Positions 19,417-28,832 of a DNA stretch of 37,706 bases are shown here, piece after piece. How positions within the stretch are numbered: the first letter of the stretch is position 1; the number at the start of each line of letters is the position of its first letter. The notes beneath the pieces are model-generated. The model had not been told where the DNA came from and did not search any database. It saw only the letters and a program-made list of their open reading frames with translations. The stretch is from positions 1-37,706 of the forward strand of contig JAAXGT010000210.1 of NCBI GenBank assembly GCA_012271205.1, written 5' to 3'. The stretch comes from Rhodothermales bacterium. Lineage in GTDB: Bacteria; Bacteroidota; Rhodothermia; Rhodothermales; Bin80. Made by a program: the position numbers and the translations under genes.

Positions 19417-20292
19417 CTATAAGTCCAAAGCCGACACGGCAAGATCCGGATAATCCGTAATGAGCCCGTCGACCCCAAGAGCTTTCAGCCGTATCATATC
19501 GGAGACCTCGTTCACAGTCCATGGGACAATGCGCATTCCACGGGCATGCGCAGCATGCACCAAGGACTCTTCAACAAGCCGGAATGCAGGCGAGAAGATT
19601 TGAGGCGTGAAGCCAAGCCGAGTGAGGATTGACGCAAGATCTGTGTCCGACAGCACCAGTAGCGCCAGCTGCCAGGGAGCCCCAAGATGGTGTGCAGCTT
19701 GAAGCGAACGCATATCGAAAGATTGGACTGTAACGCGGTCCATTACACCCGAGGAGATCACTACGTCATACACAAGCTGTAAGAATACCGGCGGAGCCGG
19801 GGTATAGACGCCGTCCCACTCCCGACGCGACTTGATTTCAATATTGTAGTGCAACGGCTTAACTCCGCGTCTTTCAGTGTGCTTTTCGACGGCCTCGATC
19901 ACATCGATCAGTCGGGGCTTTATAGCGGGTTGTTTTTTTTGGCGTGGGAAATCGGGATGTCCACGACTGCCGCAATCGTAGCGCGCAACCGCAGCGTAGG
20001 GCAGCTGAAAGATATTGTGGCTCTCGCCATGAGTGATCGCTTGTCCAGTTGTGTCGCTACAGATAGTCTCCGACATCCACGGTTCGTGAGACACGACGAC
20101 CGTAGAGTCGCCTGCGATCACGACATCCAGCTCAAGCGTAGTTACGCCAAGGTCTGCCGCATGCAGGAAACCGTCGGTAGAATTTTCGGGCAGGAGCCCC
20201 CGGGCGCCACGGTGTCCCTGAATATCGAAACGAGGCTGAACCTGGCCCGTGACCGCTTGCATTGCAAGTGCAAATATGAAAAGAACCGGCAT
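19417..20292 (-). CDS. Glycerophosphodiester phosphodiesterase
   Basis: FDIQGHRGARGLLPENSTDGFLHAADLGVTTLELDVVIAGDSTVVVSHEP catalytic signature; YNIEIKS; C-terminal VPWTVNEVSDMIRLKALGVDGLITDYPDL. Confidence 0.94.
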   Translation of the reverse strand: MPVLFIFALAMQAVTGQVQPRFDIQGHRGARGLLPENSTDGFLHAADLGVTTLELDVVIAGDSTVVVSHEPWMSETICSDTTGQAITHGESHNIFQLPYAAVARYDCGSRGHPDFPRQKKQPAIKPRLIDVIEAVEKHTERRGVKPLHYNIEIKSRREWDGVYTPAPPVFLQLVYDVVISSGVMDRVTVQSFDMRSLQAAHHLGAPWQLALLVLSDTDLASILTRLGFTPQIFSPAFRLVEESLVHAAHARGMRIVPWTVNEVSDMIRLKALGVDGLITDYPDLAVSALDL

Positions 20293-20560
20293 GGAAAACG
20301 CTCCATTTCACTTGCGCCAACGTAGATTCTGTCGGAAGGATCCACAGTGCTGCCTCCGCGCAGGTGGCATCCTCAAACCTGTGATCCTGGCATTACAAAC
20401 CAAGTGCAAATTAACAGCACAATCCGGACTTGACTTGAGCGGCCGATCTGCTTGAACGGTACCACTATAAAATACATGCGGACTTGCATGGCTATGGCGC
20501 GGGCAATGCTTGTACCTGACTATGATGGTAGGAGTCCGGATTACCTGACCCGTGATCTTG

Positions 20561-22189
20561 CTATTCGAATCCCCGTTGTGGGCGAGCCATTGCGGCATCA
20601 GTGATGGAAGCAGCATCATGAGTACCGTATGGCGCAGGCAGGCAGGTCTCTACCTGTCGATGCATCATACTGACTTGTTCTGCCATCCAAGCTTCGTCAC
20701 GGCCTAATTCCTTCGCAAGGATGTTGGCTACGGCCGGCGCACAAGCGAGGGCCGCCTCGCGGTTCAGGTACAGGGCCGGCGTGCGACGCACCAGCACGTC
20801 GCTTACCGTGCGAGCCATCTCGTGCCGTGCCGCCCAGTGGACTTCCCCGCGGCTATATGGCAAGTCGCAATGCAACCATTCTTGCCCATGCTCTATTTCC
20901 CTCATGACTGCTTCTACGTCTTCCCGGTCAGCCCCATACACTTGTAAGGCCGTGCCATTTTCCCGGGGGGCCTGCCATCCGTGCAGTCGCAGATTTGCCG
21001 TTACGCACGGGCGGGCTTCAAGTCCGCCTACCTGGACAGCTGTGTTGGTCGTGTCCTCTGCGATCCTGCGATACGTTGTCCATTTTCCTCCCGTGACGGT
21101 AATCAGACCAGACTTCGAAATCCGAACGACATGATCACGTGAGATGGAAGCGGTGTCCCGAGTGTTGCTCACATTGACAAGGGGGCGTAATCCAGCAAAG
21201 GCACCCAGGATGTCAGATGGGCTGATGCGACGTTCGAAATAGTGAGCCGCATGATCTATCAAGTATTCGATTTCGTCAACATGCGGTAACGGTTCGAGTG
21301 CAGGTTCACGGACAGGAGTATCGGTAGTGCCCAGCAGCACTCGCTCATGCCAAGGAAGAGCGAAGAGTACGCGGCCATCTTGTGTTCTGGGGATCAGCAG
21401 CGCGTGCCGGGAAGGGAAAAACGCTCGATCCACGATAAGGTGGATACCCTGGCTTGGGCGTACAAGATTAGAACTGCCAGGCTCGTCTTGCTTCCTGATT
21501 CCGTCAACGAAGACCCCGGCGGCGTTTATGACGACTTGTCCATGCAGGTGTAACTCTTGGTCGGCTTCAAGATCATGCGCTACGACTCCGGTCACCTTGC
21601 CCTGCTTCTTCAGCAGTCCGATAACACGGACATGATTGACTACTACCGCACCGTGATTTGTGGCAGTGCGGGCCAGCGCCAAAGCAAAACGGGCGTCATC
21701 AAACTGGCCGTCGTGATAGACGACACTGCCGCGCAGGCCACCGGTTTGAATCCCGGGAAGCTCTTCCAGTGTCCGCGTGCGCGAAAGGCGGTGTGATCTG
21801 CCAAACGAGTGATGGCCCGCCAGCAGGTCATAGATCTTAAGCCCCAGACCGTAAAACGGACGCTCCCACCAGGCATAAGTAGGAAGGATGAACTTCAGGT
21901 TGCGTACCAAGTGCGGCGCATTGTGACAGAGTCGGCTACGCTCGCGTAAGGCCTCTCGAACAAGCGCAACGTTGCCTTGCCTCAGGTACCTTACACCACC
22001 ATGCAGCAGTTTCGTGCTTCGGCTCGACGTGCCTTCGGCAAAATCGGCCTGTTCAAGCAGGACCGTCCGGTATCCGCGAGAAGCAGCATCCACGGCAGTC
22101 CCCAAGCCGGTAGCGCCTCCTCCAATTATGATCACATCCCACGCAACGTCGCCCTCTTGGATTTCGTCGAGGAAGACTTCACGCCTCAT
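20561..22189 (-). CDS. glpD: Aerobic glycerol-3-phosphate dehydrogenase
   Basis: IIIGGGATGLGTAVDAASRGYRTVLLEQADFAEGTSSRSTKLLHGGVRYLRQGN, FALPWHERVLLGTTDTPV, GLRPLVNVSNTRDTASISRDH, TVTGGKWTTYRRIAEDT. Likely start MRREVFLDEI at 22189. Confidence 0.93.
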   Translation of the reverse strand: MRREVFLDEIQEGDVAWDVIIIGGGATGLGTAVDAASRGYRTVLLEQADFAEGTSSRSTKLLHGGVRYLRQGNVALVREALRERSRLCHNAPHLVRNLKFILPTYAWWERPFYGLGLKIYDLLAGHHSFGRSHRLSRTRTLEELPGIQTGGLRGSVVYHDGQFDDARFALALARTATNHGAVVVNHVRVIGLLKKQGKVTGVVAHDLEADQELHLHGQVVINAAGVFVDGIRKQDEPGSSNLVRPSQGIHLIVDRAFFPSRHALLIPRTQDGRVLFALPWHERVLLGTTDTPVREPALEPLPHVDEIEYLIDHAAHYFERRISPSDILGAFAGLRPLVNVSNTRDTASISRDHVVRISKSGLITVTGGKWTTYRRIAEDTTNTAVQVGGLEARPCVTANLRLHGWQAPRENGTALQVYGADREDVEAVMREIEHGQEWLHCDLPYSRGEVHWAARHEMARTVSDVLVRRTPALYLNREAALACAPAVANILAKELGRDEAWMAEQVSMMHRQVETCLPAPYGTHDAASITDAAMARPQRGFE

Positions 22190-22226
22190 AGGCACCCTGC
22201 GTAGTTGGGACGAATAACACACGAGA

Positions 22227-23603
22227 CTACCACATCGGGTCAGCAACGGGAAAGGCGGGGCGCAGGGTATGGCCTTTGAGCAGGGTCAGTCCCGTGCTGT
22301 TTGGATCTGAAAGCGTTAGAGTGTCCAGCACAGTATGGTTTATGATCAAAGGGTAACGATCGCGCAACTGCCGAATGGTCTCCTCGATATTGGAAAGTTC
22401 TTCGCGCAGCGCACGATAAACCCACTTGTCGGTCCAGAGTGCAAGTTCGTGGCGTAGCGCTGGATCTTCGTCCATCCCCTCGTCCAATGCGCGCCTGACA
22501 AAATAGTGGTCACGAAGAGTTAGGCCGATTGCATCGTACAAATCATTCTCGAAATCCTCTCGATCCTCATGGCGCAAGGGGTATCGCGCAGCCGGAAAGG
22601 TGGCGAGAAAGTCACGTACGGTCCAGTCGCCCTCGGAGGTAGTAATAAGCACCTCATCCAGCATCGAACGAAGATCTTTATCGTCGTTGGTCTCGCGCGC
22701 CCATAACGCAGCCAACAGATTTCTTGGAGGCGGCCCCTCTTGGTGCATTCGCCAGAGCTCTTCTCGCATCAACCTGTAGGGCACTGGTTTCAAGTGCACG
22801 TCTAGCGGCTTCATCATGGTGCCGATAAAGGTCCGTGCCAAGACTCTCGCCTTCTGTTGAAAGGCTACCTGCTCGTACGTAGCACGTGTAGCAGCAGTAA
22901 GCGTCAAAGGTTCGCGGCGTATATCAATGGGTTCCAGAAGAATAAATTGGCCTTGGTAAGCTACCGGTGCCGAAATCTTGCCCAATGGCAAGTCGATGAT
23001 AGCCTCCGTCAAGTCTGGATGTAGATCGGAGCTTCTTATAAAGGGGCTTTCGAAGTCAGAAGGATGCAGATTCTGCTCATCATGCTTGGACACAAAGTCC
23101 CGAATCAAAGCCGCCAATCCGTGCTTTAATGCTTCATCGCGCAATCGATGCGCCTCCGCGTGAGATTTTGCCGGCAGATATCGCAATCGGAAGGAAACTC
23201 GGTCCTTCTGCATGGCTAGGGTTATGTCTTTGGGCGTAATATTGACGCGATCGTTGACGTAGCGCTGGAACACCTTCTCGACCAGCAATTCTTCACGTAG
23301 GTCCTCAATATTCCGCTGGATCCTCTCGTGGTCCAGAAGCCCGCGACGAATTCCCTCAAGAGCAAGTAGCTTCTCGTCAATTATTCGATCCAGATATGCC
23401 AGCCGTGTTCTGTCGCCCCCGAACAGTGCCGGAAATCCAAGTTCATAATTCAGAACAAAGTCCGTGGCATAGATCGGCTCGCCGCCTACCGTCGCTACGA
23501 TCGCTTCTCCGTCGATGGATTTAGGATTGACTGAATTCGGGGGACCACAACCTGAAATCGAAAAGAGTACACCTATCAGAACAAAACACACCAATCCTCG
23601 CAT
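22227..23603 (-). CDS. SurA/PrsA-like peptidyl-prolyl isomerase lipoprotein
   Basis: Lipobox SISGC; VATVGGEPIYATDFVLNYELGFPAL...LDRIIDEKLLALEGIRRGLLDHERIQRNIEDLREELLVEKVFQ is a SurA-N-type region; PLGKISAPVAYQGQFILLEPIDI is parvulin-like. Confidence 0.8.
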   Translation of the reverse strand: MRGLVCFVLIGVLFSISGCGPPNSVNPKSIDGEAIVATVGGEPIYATDFVLNYELGFPALFGGDRTRLAYLDRIIDEKLLALEGIRRGLLDHERIQRNIEDLREELLVEKVFQRYVNDRVNITPKDITLAMQKDRVSFRLRYLPAKSHAEAHRLRDEALKHGLAALIRDFVSKHDEQNLHPSDFESPFIRSSDLHPDLTEAIIDLPLGKISAPVAYQGQFILLEPIDIRREPLTLTAATRATYEQVAFQQKARVLARTFIGTMMKPLDVHLKPVPYRLMREELWRMHQEGPPPRNLLAALWARETNDDKDLRSMLDEVLITTSEGDWTVRDFLATFPAARYPLRHEDREDFENDLYDAIGLTLRDHYFVRRALDEGMDEDPALRHELALWTDKWVYRALREELSNIEETIRQLRDRYPLIINHTVLDTLTLSDPNSTGLTLLKGHTLRPAFPVADPMW

Positions 23604-23606
23604 CTT

Positions 23607-25589
23607 TTAGCGCAGAAGGGTTATCAGCTCATGAACCCTGTGCCCTCCCCCTTCCAGCACCAGTATATACGTGCCGGACGCCAAATGACCGATTGCCCAT
23701 ATTTCACGGTGGTTGCCTGACACTTTCGCAGGATGGATGACGGCCTTCACCTCTCGGCCAAGCAGGTCGATCATCTGCAGATTCACAAGAGATGGCTGGT
23801 CCAGCATGTAATTGATGTAGAGCTTGTCAGCCGCCGGATTGGGGAAAACGGCCAGTTGCAGGTCTGGAGGCGGAACCTGATCGGTTTCGGTGGTGCCAAC
23901 GTGCAGCAAGATATCTGGGAGGGCGACACTGTAGATAAAAGGATAAAATGTGCCCCATCCAGCCGTACGCTGATAATAGTCCGTACCCGACTCGGAATTT
24001 GTCCACAGCGTTCCATTTGTCGAGAACGCAAGATCCTCAATGCCATGGGGAAACGTAATACTGGCTTCCCAAACAGGATCTGTATCAGGACTGAAATCTG
24101 ATCGATTAAAGCGCAGCACTTCCGCTTGCCGACTATTACGATTACGGGCCATGAATACATAAACCCTGTGACCCACAGCATAGAAGTCCACCCCCTGTAT
24201 GTAGCGAGGGATAGGATAGATGACAGGGCTCGCACCGCGTACAATCAAACCGGCCCCGTCAAGTGGATAGCCGTACAGATAGGGTGGTGTCTCTCCGTCC
24301 CTCCGGTAATCGCCTACCCAAAGCGTGTCCTGAAAAGACGAAACAAATGAGGCCTTGCTTTGGACAGCTTGTGTTCCAGACTGATCCGGTAAAAGATCGA
24401 TATACCGGCTGCCCGCCTCATCGTATGGAGGAAGAAGATAGCGCTCTAAAAGACCTTGAGAAGCAACATAAATGGCCTGATCGACGAGGGCGAGCCCTCC
24501 AACGTGTGCAGTCTTCAATTGACCATTCAGGCGAAAGGTGCGGCGCACGCGACTTTGGGCCACGTCGATCTCAACAACAATGGAATGCCTGGTTGCAAGC
24601 TGGTTGGCACGGGTCCTGTGGTAGTAGGACACATAAACCAGCCTTGCATGACCGGCCTCATCACTCAATACGGCTGTGCCCTGCGGGATAAACGCATCGT
24701 TCACATGCGGCAAGAAAATCCGCTGGACAATCGGTGTCGAATACAAGTCTATACGTTGGTCCATAGGAAGGCTAAAGCTTCCTAAACCATAGTCATGGAA
24801 AGCAGGAATGCCGAAATAGGCACTTCCGTCAAAGGGCGGAGAAGTGGAGAGATATAAAGGATGGGCCACATAATCACGGACTATCGCAGCGAAAAGCAGC
24901 CCTGTGATGGAACCCGTCAAGTTCAGAGTATCCTCGGCACCCTCGGCCTGTGTCCCCACGAAAAATGGCTGCGAAATGACGTAGGGTGATGCGATCGTGG
25001 CCGAGATCGACTCCTCAGCATCTAATTCTCCGTCGCGATATATCCTCAGAATCAAAGTGCCCACAAAGGTGTAGCTGGCTGTTGCTGCAATCCACACGTC
25101 CTGGCCAGTTACAACCTCTTTCGAGCCCGCGATTCGGTAGGCTGTTCCCCCAATGACTACCGTAAAATACGGTACACCTGCGTCCAGACCAAGGGTGAAT
25201 CCATCCAACGTTCCAATACGATTGCTGAGTAACGTGTGGTGAGAATCGCGTTCAAGCAGCCGCATCCATACCTCGGCTGTTATGCGTGGACCGGCTGGCT
25301 GGTTAATATTCGCACCGCCACCGCCCCACATCACAGACGATACTCCTTCGAATTCGGCAGCCCAGATGGGTGCGTAGCCCCACCCCCCCGGCCAGCGGGC
25401 AGGACGCTCCCGAACGTCAAGAAACGGTCCTGTCTCCACGTACCTCGTATCAACTCTTGAGGATAATTCCGCCGACCCAGGCAGATAGCGAAAAACCACG
25501 CCCGCCGCATCCGCTTGCCCGGTTGAGAGCAAGAGTGCAGCCATCGCCATCCAAGGGTGCAGTCTGCCGCGTCTGGGAGTCGTGCTCAT
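23607..25589 (-). CDS. Secreted LamG-like protein with T9SS type A sorting domain
   Basis: Signal MSTTPRRGRLHPWMAMAALLLSTGQADA (start 25589). TAEVWMRLLERDSHHTLLSNRIGTLDGFTLGLDAGVPYFTVVIGG resembles LamG/concanavalin. C-terminus LQLAVFPNPAADKLYINYMLDQPSLVNLQMIDLLGREVKAVIHPAKVSGNHREIWAIGHLASGTYILVLEGGGHRVHELITLLR. Confidence 0.85.
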   Translation of the reverse strand: MSTTPRRGRLHPWMAMAALLLSTGQADAAGVVFRYLPGSAELSSRVDTRYVETGPFLDVRERPARWPGGWGYAPIWAAEFEGVSSVMWGGGGANINQPAGPRITAEVWMRLLERDSHHTLLSNRIGTLDGFTLGLDAGVPYFTVVIGGTAYRIAGSKEVVTGQDVWIAATASYTFVGTLILRIYRDGELDAEESISATIASPYVISQPFFVGTQAEGAEDTLNLTGSITGLLFAAIVRDYVAHPLYLSTSPPFDGSAYFGIPAFHDYGLGSFSLPMDQRIDLYSTPIVQRIFLPHVNDAFIPQGTAVLSDEAGHARLVYVSYYHRTRANQLATRHSIVVEIDVAQSRVRRTFRLNGQLKTAHVGGLALVDQAIYVASQGLLERYLLPPYDEAGSRYIDLLPDQSGTQAVQSKASFVSSFQDTLWVGDYRRDGETPPYLYGYPLDGAGLIVRGASPVIYPIPRYIQGVDFYAVGHRVYVFMARNRNSRQAEVLRFNRSDFSPDTDPVWEASITFPHGIEDLAFSTNGTLWTNSESGTDYYQRTAGWGTFYPFIYSVALPDILLHVGTTETDQVPPPDLQLAVFPNPAADKLYINYMLDQPSLVNLQMIDLLGREVKAVIHPAKVSGNHREIWAIGHLASGTYILVLEGGGHRVHELITLLR

Positions 25590-25677
25590 TCTTGTGCACA
25601 AAGGAATGCCCGTCAGAAAACAGTTCACCGGTCATCCCTGTCGGCGGACAAAATGAGTTGCCCGCCGGCATGAAGAA

Positions 25678-28644
25678 CTACTTCAGCAAAACCATCTTTC
25701 GTACCAGGTGTGTGTTGTCGGCACGTAGCACATAGAAGTAAACCCCACTGGCAAAGCGATCGGCTTGGAAACTGGCCGTATAGGTTCCGGCAGGTAGTGT
25801 CTCATTGACCATCACCTGGACACGCTGACCCAGCACATTATATACCTCGATCCTCACATTTGCCGCGTAAGGGACGGTATAAGAAAACGAAGTGCTGGGA
25901 TTGAAAGGATTCGGATAATTCGGACTGAGGGCAAACTGTTCAGGCAGTTCGCGTGACGAAGCACTATTCACAAGTGTGGCGGCATCGACCCAAACCGGCA
26001 TGGTAGCCGCATCAAAGTTCCCATCTCTGTCAAAACCGCCAAGGTGTCCCGTAAAACCGTGTCCGGTGGCGTCCTCTGTAGTTTCACCCTGCCCCTCATC
26101 GAAGTGCCAGAGCGCAAGAGTCATTGCGTCAGGCTGGAACGGTTCCGTCTGTAGGTTGAAGGTATCGGCACCGGCATATCGGTCGACCAATGAGACACGT
26201 ACCTCGTCGATCATCCCGCGGAATCCTTCGTATCGATCATTCCAAAGGTCGGCGGCTCCGTTACCTATGGCCACTGCCATCGTCCCGCCCAGGAGTGGAA
26301 CCTGCGACTCAATTTCAGCAACTTTGATGCCGTCGATATACATCCGCATCTTGTCCGCAACATTCCACGTTACCGCCACATGATACCAGCGGGGAAAAAA
26401 TTTCGTTCGTACGTCGGTTCCCTGTTCGAGATTGGTTGTATTCTCGCCGTCCTGCATGAAGAATAGTAGGCGCCCCTCGCTACGGCGCCAGCCCAAGCCC
26501 AAGTCGCCGGGATTGTTCCCTGCCAGATTCTTGCCAAATAGGTATGTCCAGTCTGGGTCATGTGTATCATTCGTCAGAAGGGAGTCTGGCTTGAACCAGA
26601 GCTCAATGGTGCCTTCATCCATTCGGATCGGAAAGAGCTGAGGAGCGTCGCGTACTTCAACGCGGTCACGCTCCCACCAGTTGAATGCCATCACATAGCC
26701 CGTGCCCCACGGATGGGGAACACTCCTGAATTCGTCAAGCCCGCCGACACCATCAATAGTCGTGGCCGGTGACCAGGGTTCGGAGCTGGTAGTCAAATGT
26801 TGGACAAAGGGGTCCATGGCCAGGAAATTTCCGTCGGGCTCGCGCGTGATGGAGTTATCCATGTCAGCCGGAGCCGCCGTGTTCAGAGTAAACTCCCAAT
26901 CGACAGTCACTCCTCCACTCATGATGGTCGGTGCGTCTCCACCGCTGGCACTGCCGAAGGCTACGTAGGCATCGTACGCCCCGTCAGGGCTCACAAGTAC
27001 TGCGTAGTCCCCCATTTCATCCAGGCCATCGCCGAGCATGCCACTGGCTGCGAAGACCCGCGACTGCAGCGGATCCTCATTGTATCCAGGCACGGCAGAC
27101 ACATCACCGCCTCCAAAGACGGCGACCAACTTTAGCGGAGGGAGAATAAAACCTTCCGGGAACGTGAATGAGAGCCCTCCCGGATCTCCTACGCTCCAGC
27201 CGGAAAGGTCCACGGCTATCTCTTCACTAGTGTTAATGAGTTCAATGAATTCGTCCTGCAGATCACCGACCATACCATCGCCGTTGGCATCACCGGCTGC
27301 ATCGGCAAGGATCTCATTGATGACGATTGTAACGGGTGGTTGCGGGGGCGGAATTTGCGTACGGCCATCTACAGTAACGGCGGGTGAAAAGGCCCTCGTG
27401 CTTACTTCCAGATGTTGTACGAATGGATCCGGAATGCCAACGTTACCATCCGGAAAACGGGTGACGGAATTGTCCGCGTTTGCCGGCGCTGCCACATCCT
27501 GCTCAATCTCGAAATCCGTACCCGCCGGATACGTCCCGACTGCAGGTCCTCCTGTGTTGGCAAGGTCGCCGTACGCGAACCACGTATCATACGTGCCGTC
27601 ATCGGACAGGAGCATGATGATGTCGCCCCCATTACGAAAGCCGTTGCCCACGGTACTGTCAGCTTGAAATACTCGCGATACCAGCGAGTCTGCATCGTAG
27701 CCCGGTACATTGGTCACGTCGCCTCCACCAAACACAGCGATGATTCCGCGGGGCTCAACCATATATCCCTCGGGAAAGACAAACGCAATGCCTTCATCAT
27801 CTCCCAGCATCCACCCTCCAATATCAACTGCGGTTTCACCCACATTCGCCAGCTCGATGAATTCGTCCTGACTCGAACTGCGCGTTCCGTCCATATTGGC
27901 GTCACCAGCACTCCCCCCTGGTGGGTCGGCCAACACTTCGTTGATAATAATGGTGAGGGGTGGCCGGGGCTTGGGGATCACGCTTGCACCGGTGATGGTC
28001 AGTCCTGGGGAAAAAAGGGCTGAGCTTACCGTGGTATGCTGTACAAATGGATCGGGTACCGAAGTATTGCCATCAGGATTTCTTGTAACAGAGACATCCT
28101 CGTTAGCTGCCACATGCACATCCACACCATATTCGAACGTGATGTTTGCAACGACATCGGAGGTCGGTGGGCCTGTACCCGTCTTCGAGTTGTAGGCAAT
28201 GTACATATCCTCGTTGCCGTCGGGTGACTGGATGATGATATAGTCACCACCGTTGGCGAAGCCATTCCCCAGCGTGTCAGCCGCGAATACGCGAGTGACT
28301 AAGGGGTCCGGATCGTATCCGGGAACATTGGTAACATCGCCTCCCCCAAATATGACGAGTAGCACCCTGGGGGGCAATATGTAACCATCCGGGAACGTAA
28401 AGTTGATTGTCTCATCATCACCGACCTTCCAACCGGTCAAATCCAGCGGCTCGGCACTGATATTGGCCAGCTCCAGGAACTCGTCGTGCGCGCCGGAACG
28501 CACCCCGTCTCCATTGGCATCGCCGGGCAAATCTCCTGCCGGGTCGGCGAGAAATTCGTTTGCGATAAGGCGCGGTGCTTGCTGTGCCAAGGCAACGTTG
28601 GCAGACAAGCATATGCAGGTAGCAAAGAGGAGAGCCGACCTCAT
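25678..28644 (-). CDS. Secreted protein with three lamin-tail-type (LTD) domains, a LamG domain and a T9SS sorting domain
   Basis: Three copies of xxxNExLADxxGDANxDGxxxxxxDEFIELxNxxxxxxDLxGWxxGDxxxxxFxFPxGYxxxP..xxVFGGGDVTNVPGYDxD. LamG: GTIELWFKPDSLLTNDT...WYHVAVTWNVADKMRMYIDGIKVAEIES. CTD: FALSPNYPNPFNPSTSFSYTVPYAANVRIEVYNVLGQRVQVMVNETLPAGTYTASFQADRFASGVYFYVLRADNTHLVRKMVLLK. Confidence 0.92.
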   Translation of the reverse strand: MRSALLFATCICLSANVALAQQAPRLIANEFLADPAGDLPGDANGDGVRSGAHDEFLELANISAEPLDLTGWKVGDDETINFTFPDGYILPPRVLLVIFGGGDVTNVPGYDPDPLVTRVFAADTLGNGFANGGDYIIIQSPDGNEDMYIAYNSKTGTGPPTSDVVANITFEYGVDVHVAANEDVSVTRNPDGNTSVPDPFVQHTTVSSALFSPGLTITGASVIPKPRPPLTIIINEVLADPPGGSAGDANMDGTRSSSQDEFIELANVGETAVDIGGWMLGDDEGIAFVFPEGYMVEPRGIIAVFGGGDVTNVPGYDADSLVSRVFQADSTVGNGFRNGGDIIMLLSDDGTYDTWFAYGDLANTGGPAVGTYPAGTDFEIEQDVAAPANADNSVTRFPDGNVGIPDPFVQHLEVSTRAFSPAVTVDGRTQIPPPQPPVTIVINEILADAAGDANGDGMVGDLQDEFIELINTSEEIAVDLSGWSVGDPGGLSFTFPEGFILPPLKLVAVFGGGDVSAVPGYNEDPLQSRVFAASGMLGDGLDEMGDYAVLVSPDGAYDAYVAFGSASGGDAPTIMSGGVTVDWEFTLNTAAPADMDNSITREPDGNFLAMDPFVQHLTTSSEPWSPATTIDGVGGLDEFRSVPHPWGTGYVMAFNWWERDRVEVRDAPQLFPIRMDEGTIELWFKPDSLLTNDTHDPDWTYLFGKNLAGNNPGDLGLGWRRSEGRLLFFMQDGENTTNLEQGTDVRTKFFPRWYHVAVTWNVADKMRMYIDGIKVAEIESQVPLLGGTMAVAIGNGAADLWNDRYEGFRGMIDEVRVSLVDRYAGADTFNLQTEPFQPDAMTLALWHFDEGQGETTEDATGHGFTGHLGGFDRDGNFDAATMPVWVDAATLVNSASSRELPEQFALSPNYPNPFNPSTSFSYTVPYAANVRIEVYNVLGQRVQVMVNETLPAGTYTASFQADRFASGVYFYVLRADNTHLVRKMVLLK
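26760..28580 (-). repeat. Three tandem ~200-codon LTD repeats inside one gene
   Basis: Units approximately 28580-27961, 27960-27340 and 27339-26760, each running from NE(F/V/I)LAD through DPFVQH...SPxxTIxG. Boundaries approximate. Confidence 0.8.
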
Positions 28645-28674
28645 TTTTCAGTTTCACTTGGTTACGGTGCGTAG

Positions 28675-28703
28675 TATATACATTAATCTTAACACAAAAT
28701 CAA
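28675..28703 (-). promoter_or_regulatory. Possible sigma-70-like promoter for the LTD-protein gene
   Basis: Minus strand TTGATT - 17 bp - TATATA in an AT-rich intergenic stretch about 30 bp upstream of the start at 28644. Confidence 0.35.
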
Positions 28704-28832
28704 AAAATTTCGTAACTGCGCACCGATTCTGTTCTCCATCCGGATGTGGCGTGAGTTCAACGTTTGCGAAGACAGACCCTCCCGGCAAAGTGCTCCCCCC
28801 CCGTATTTCCTGCTATCCTCAACAGTAGGAGG

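Noticed and set aside
27038-27667. 209-aa plus-strand ORF and overlapping plus-strand ORFs over 25.9-28.2 kb
   Set aside because: Low-complexity antisense shadows of the LTD-repeat gene; the repeats recreate open antisense frames.
26760-28580. Tandem repeats as a possible CRISPR or satellite array
   Set aside because: Period is ~600 bp, in-frame and coding; it reflects protein domain repeats, and no short spaced repeats were seen anywhere in the window.
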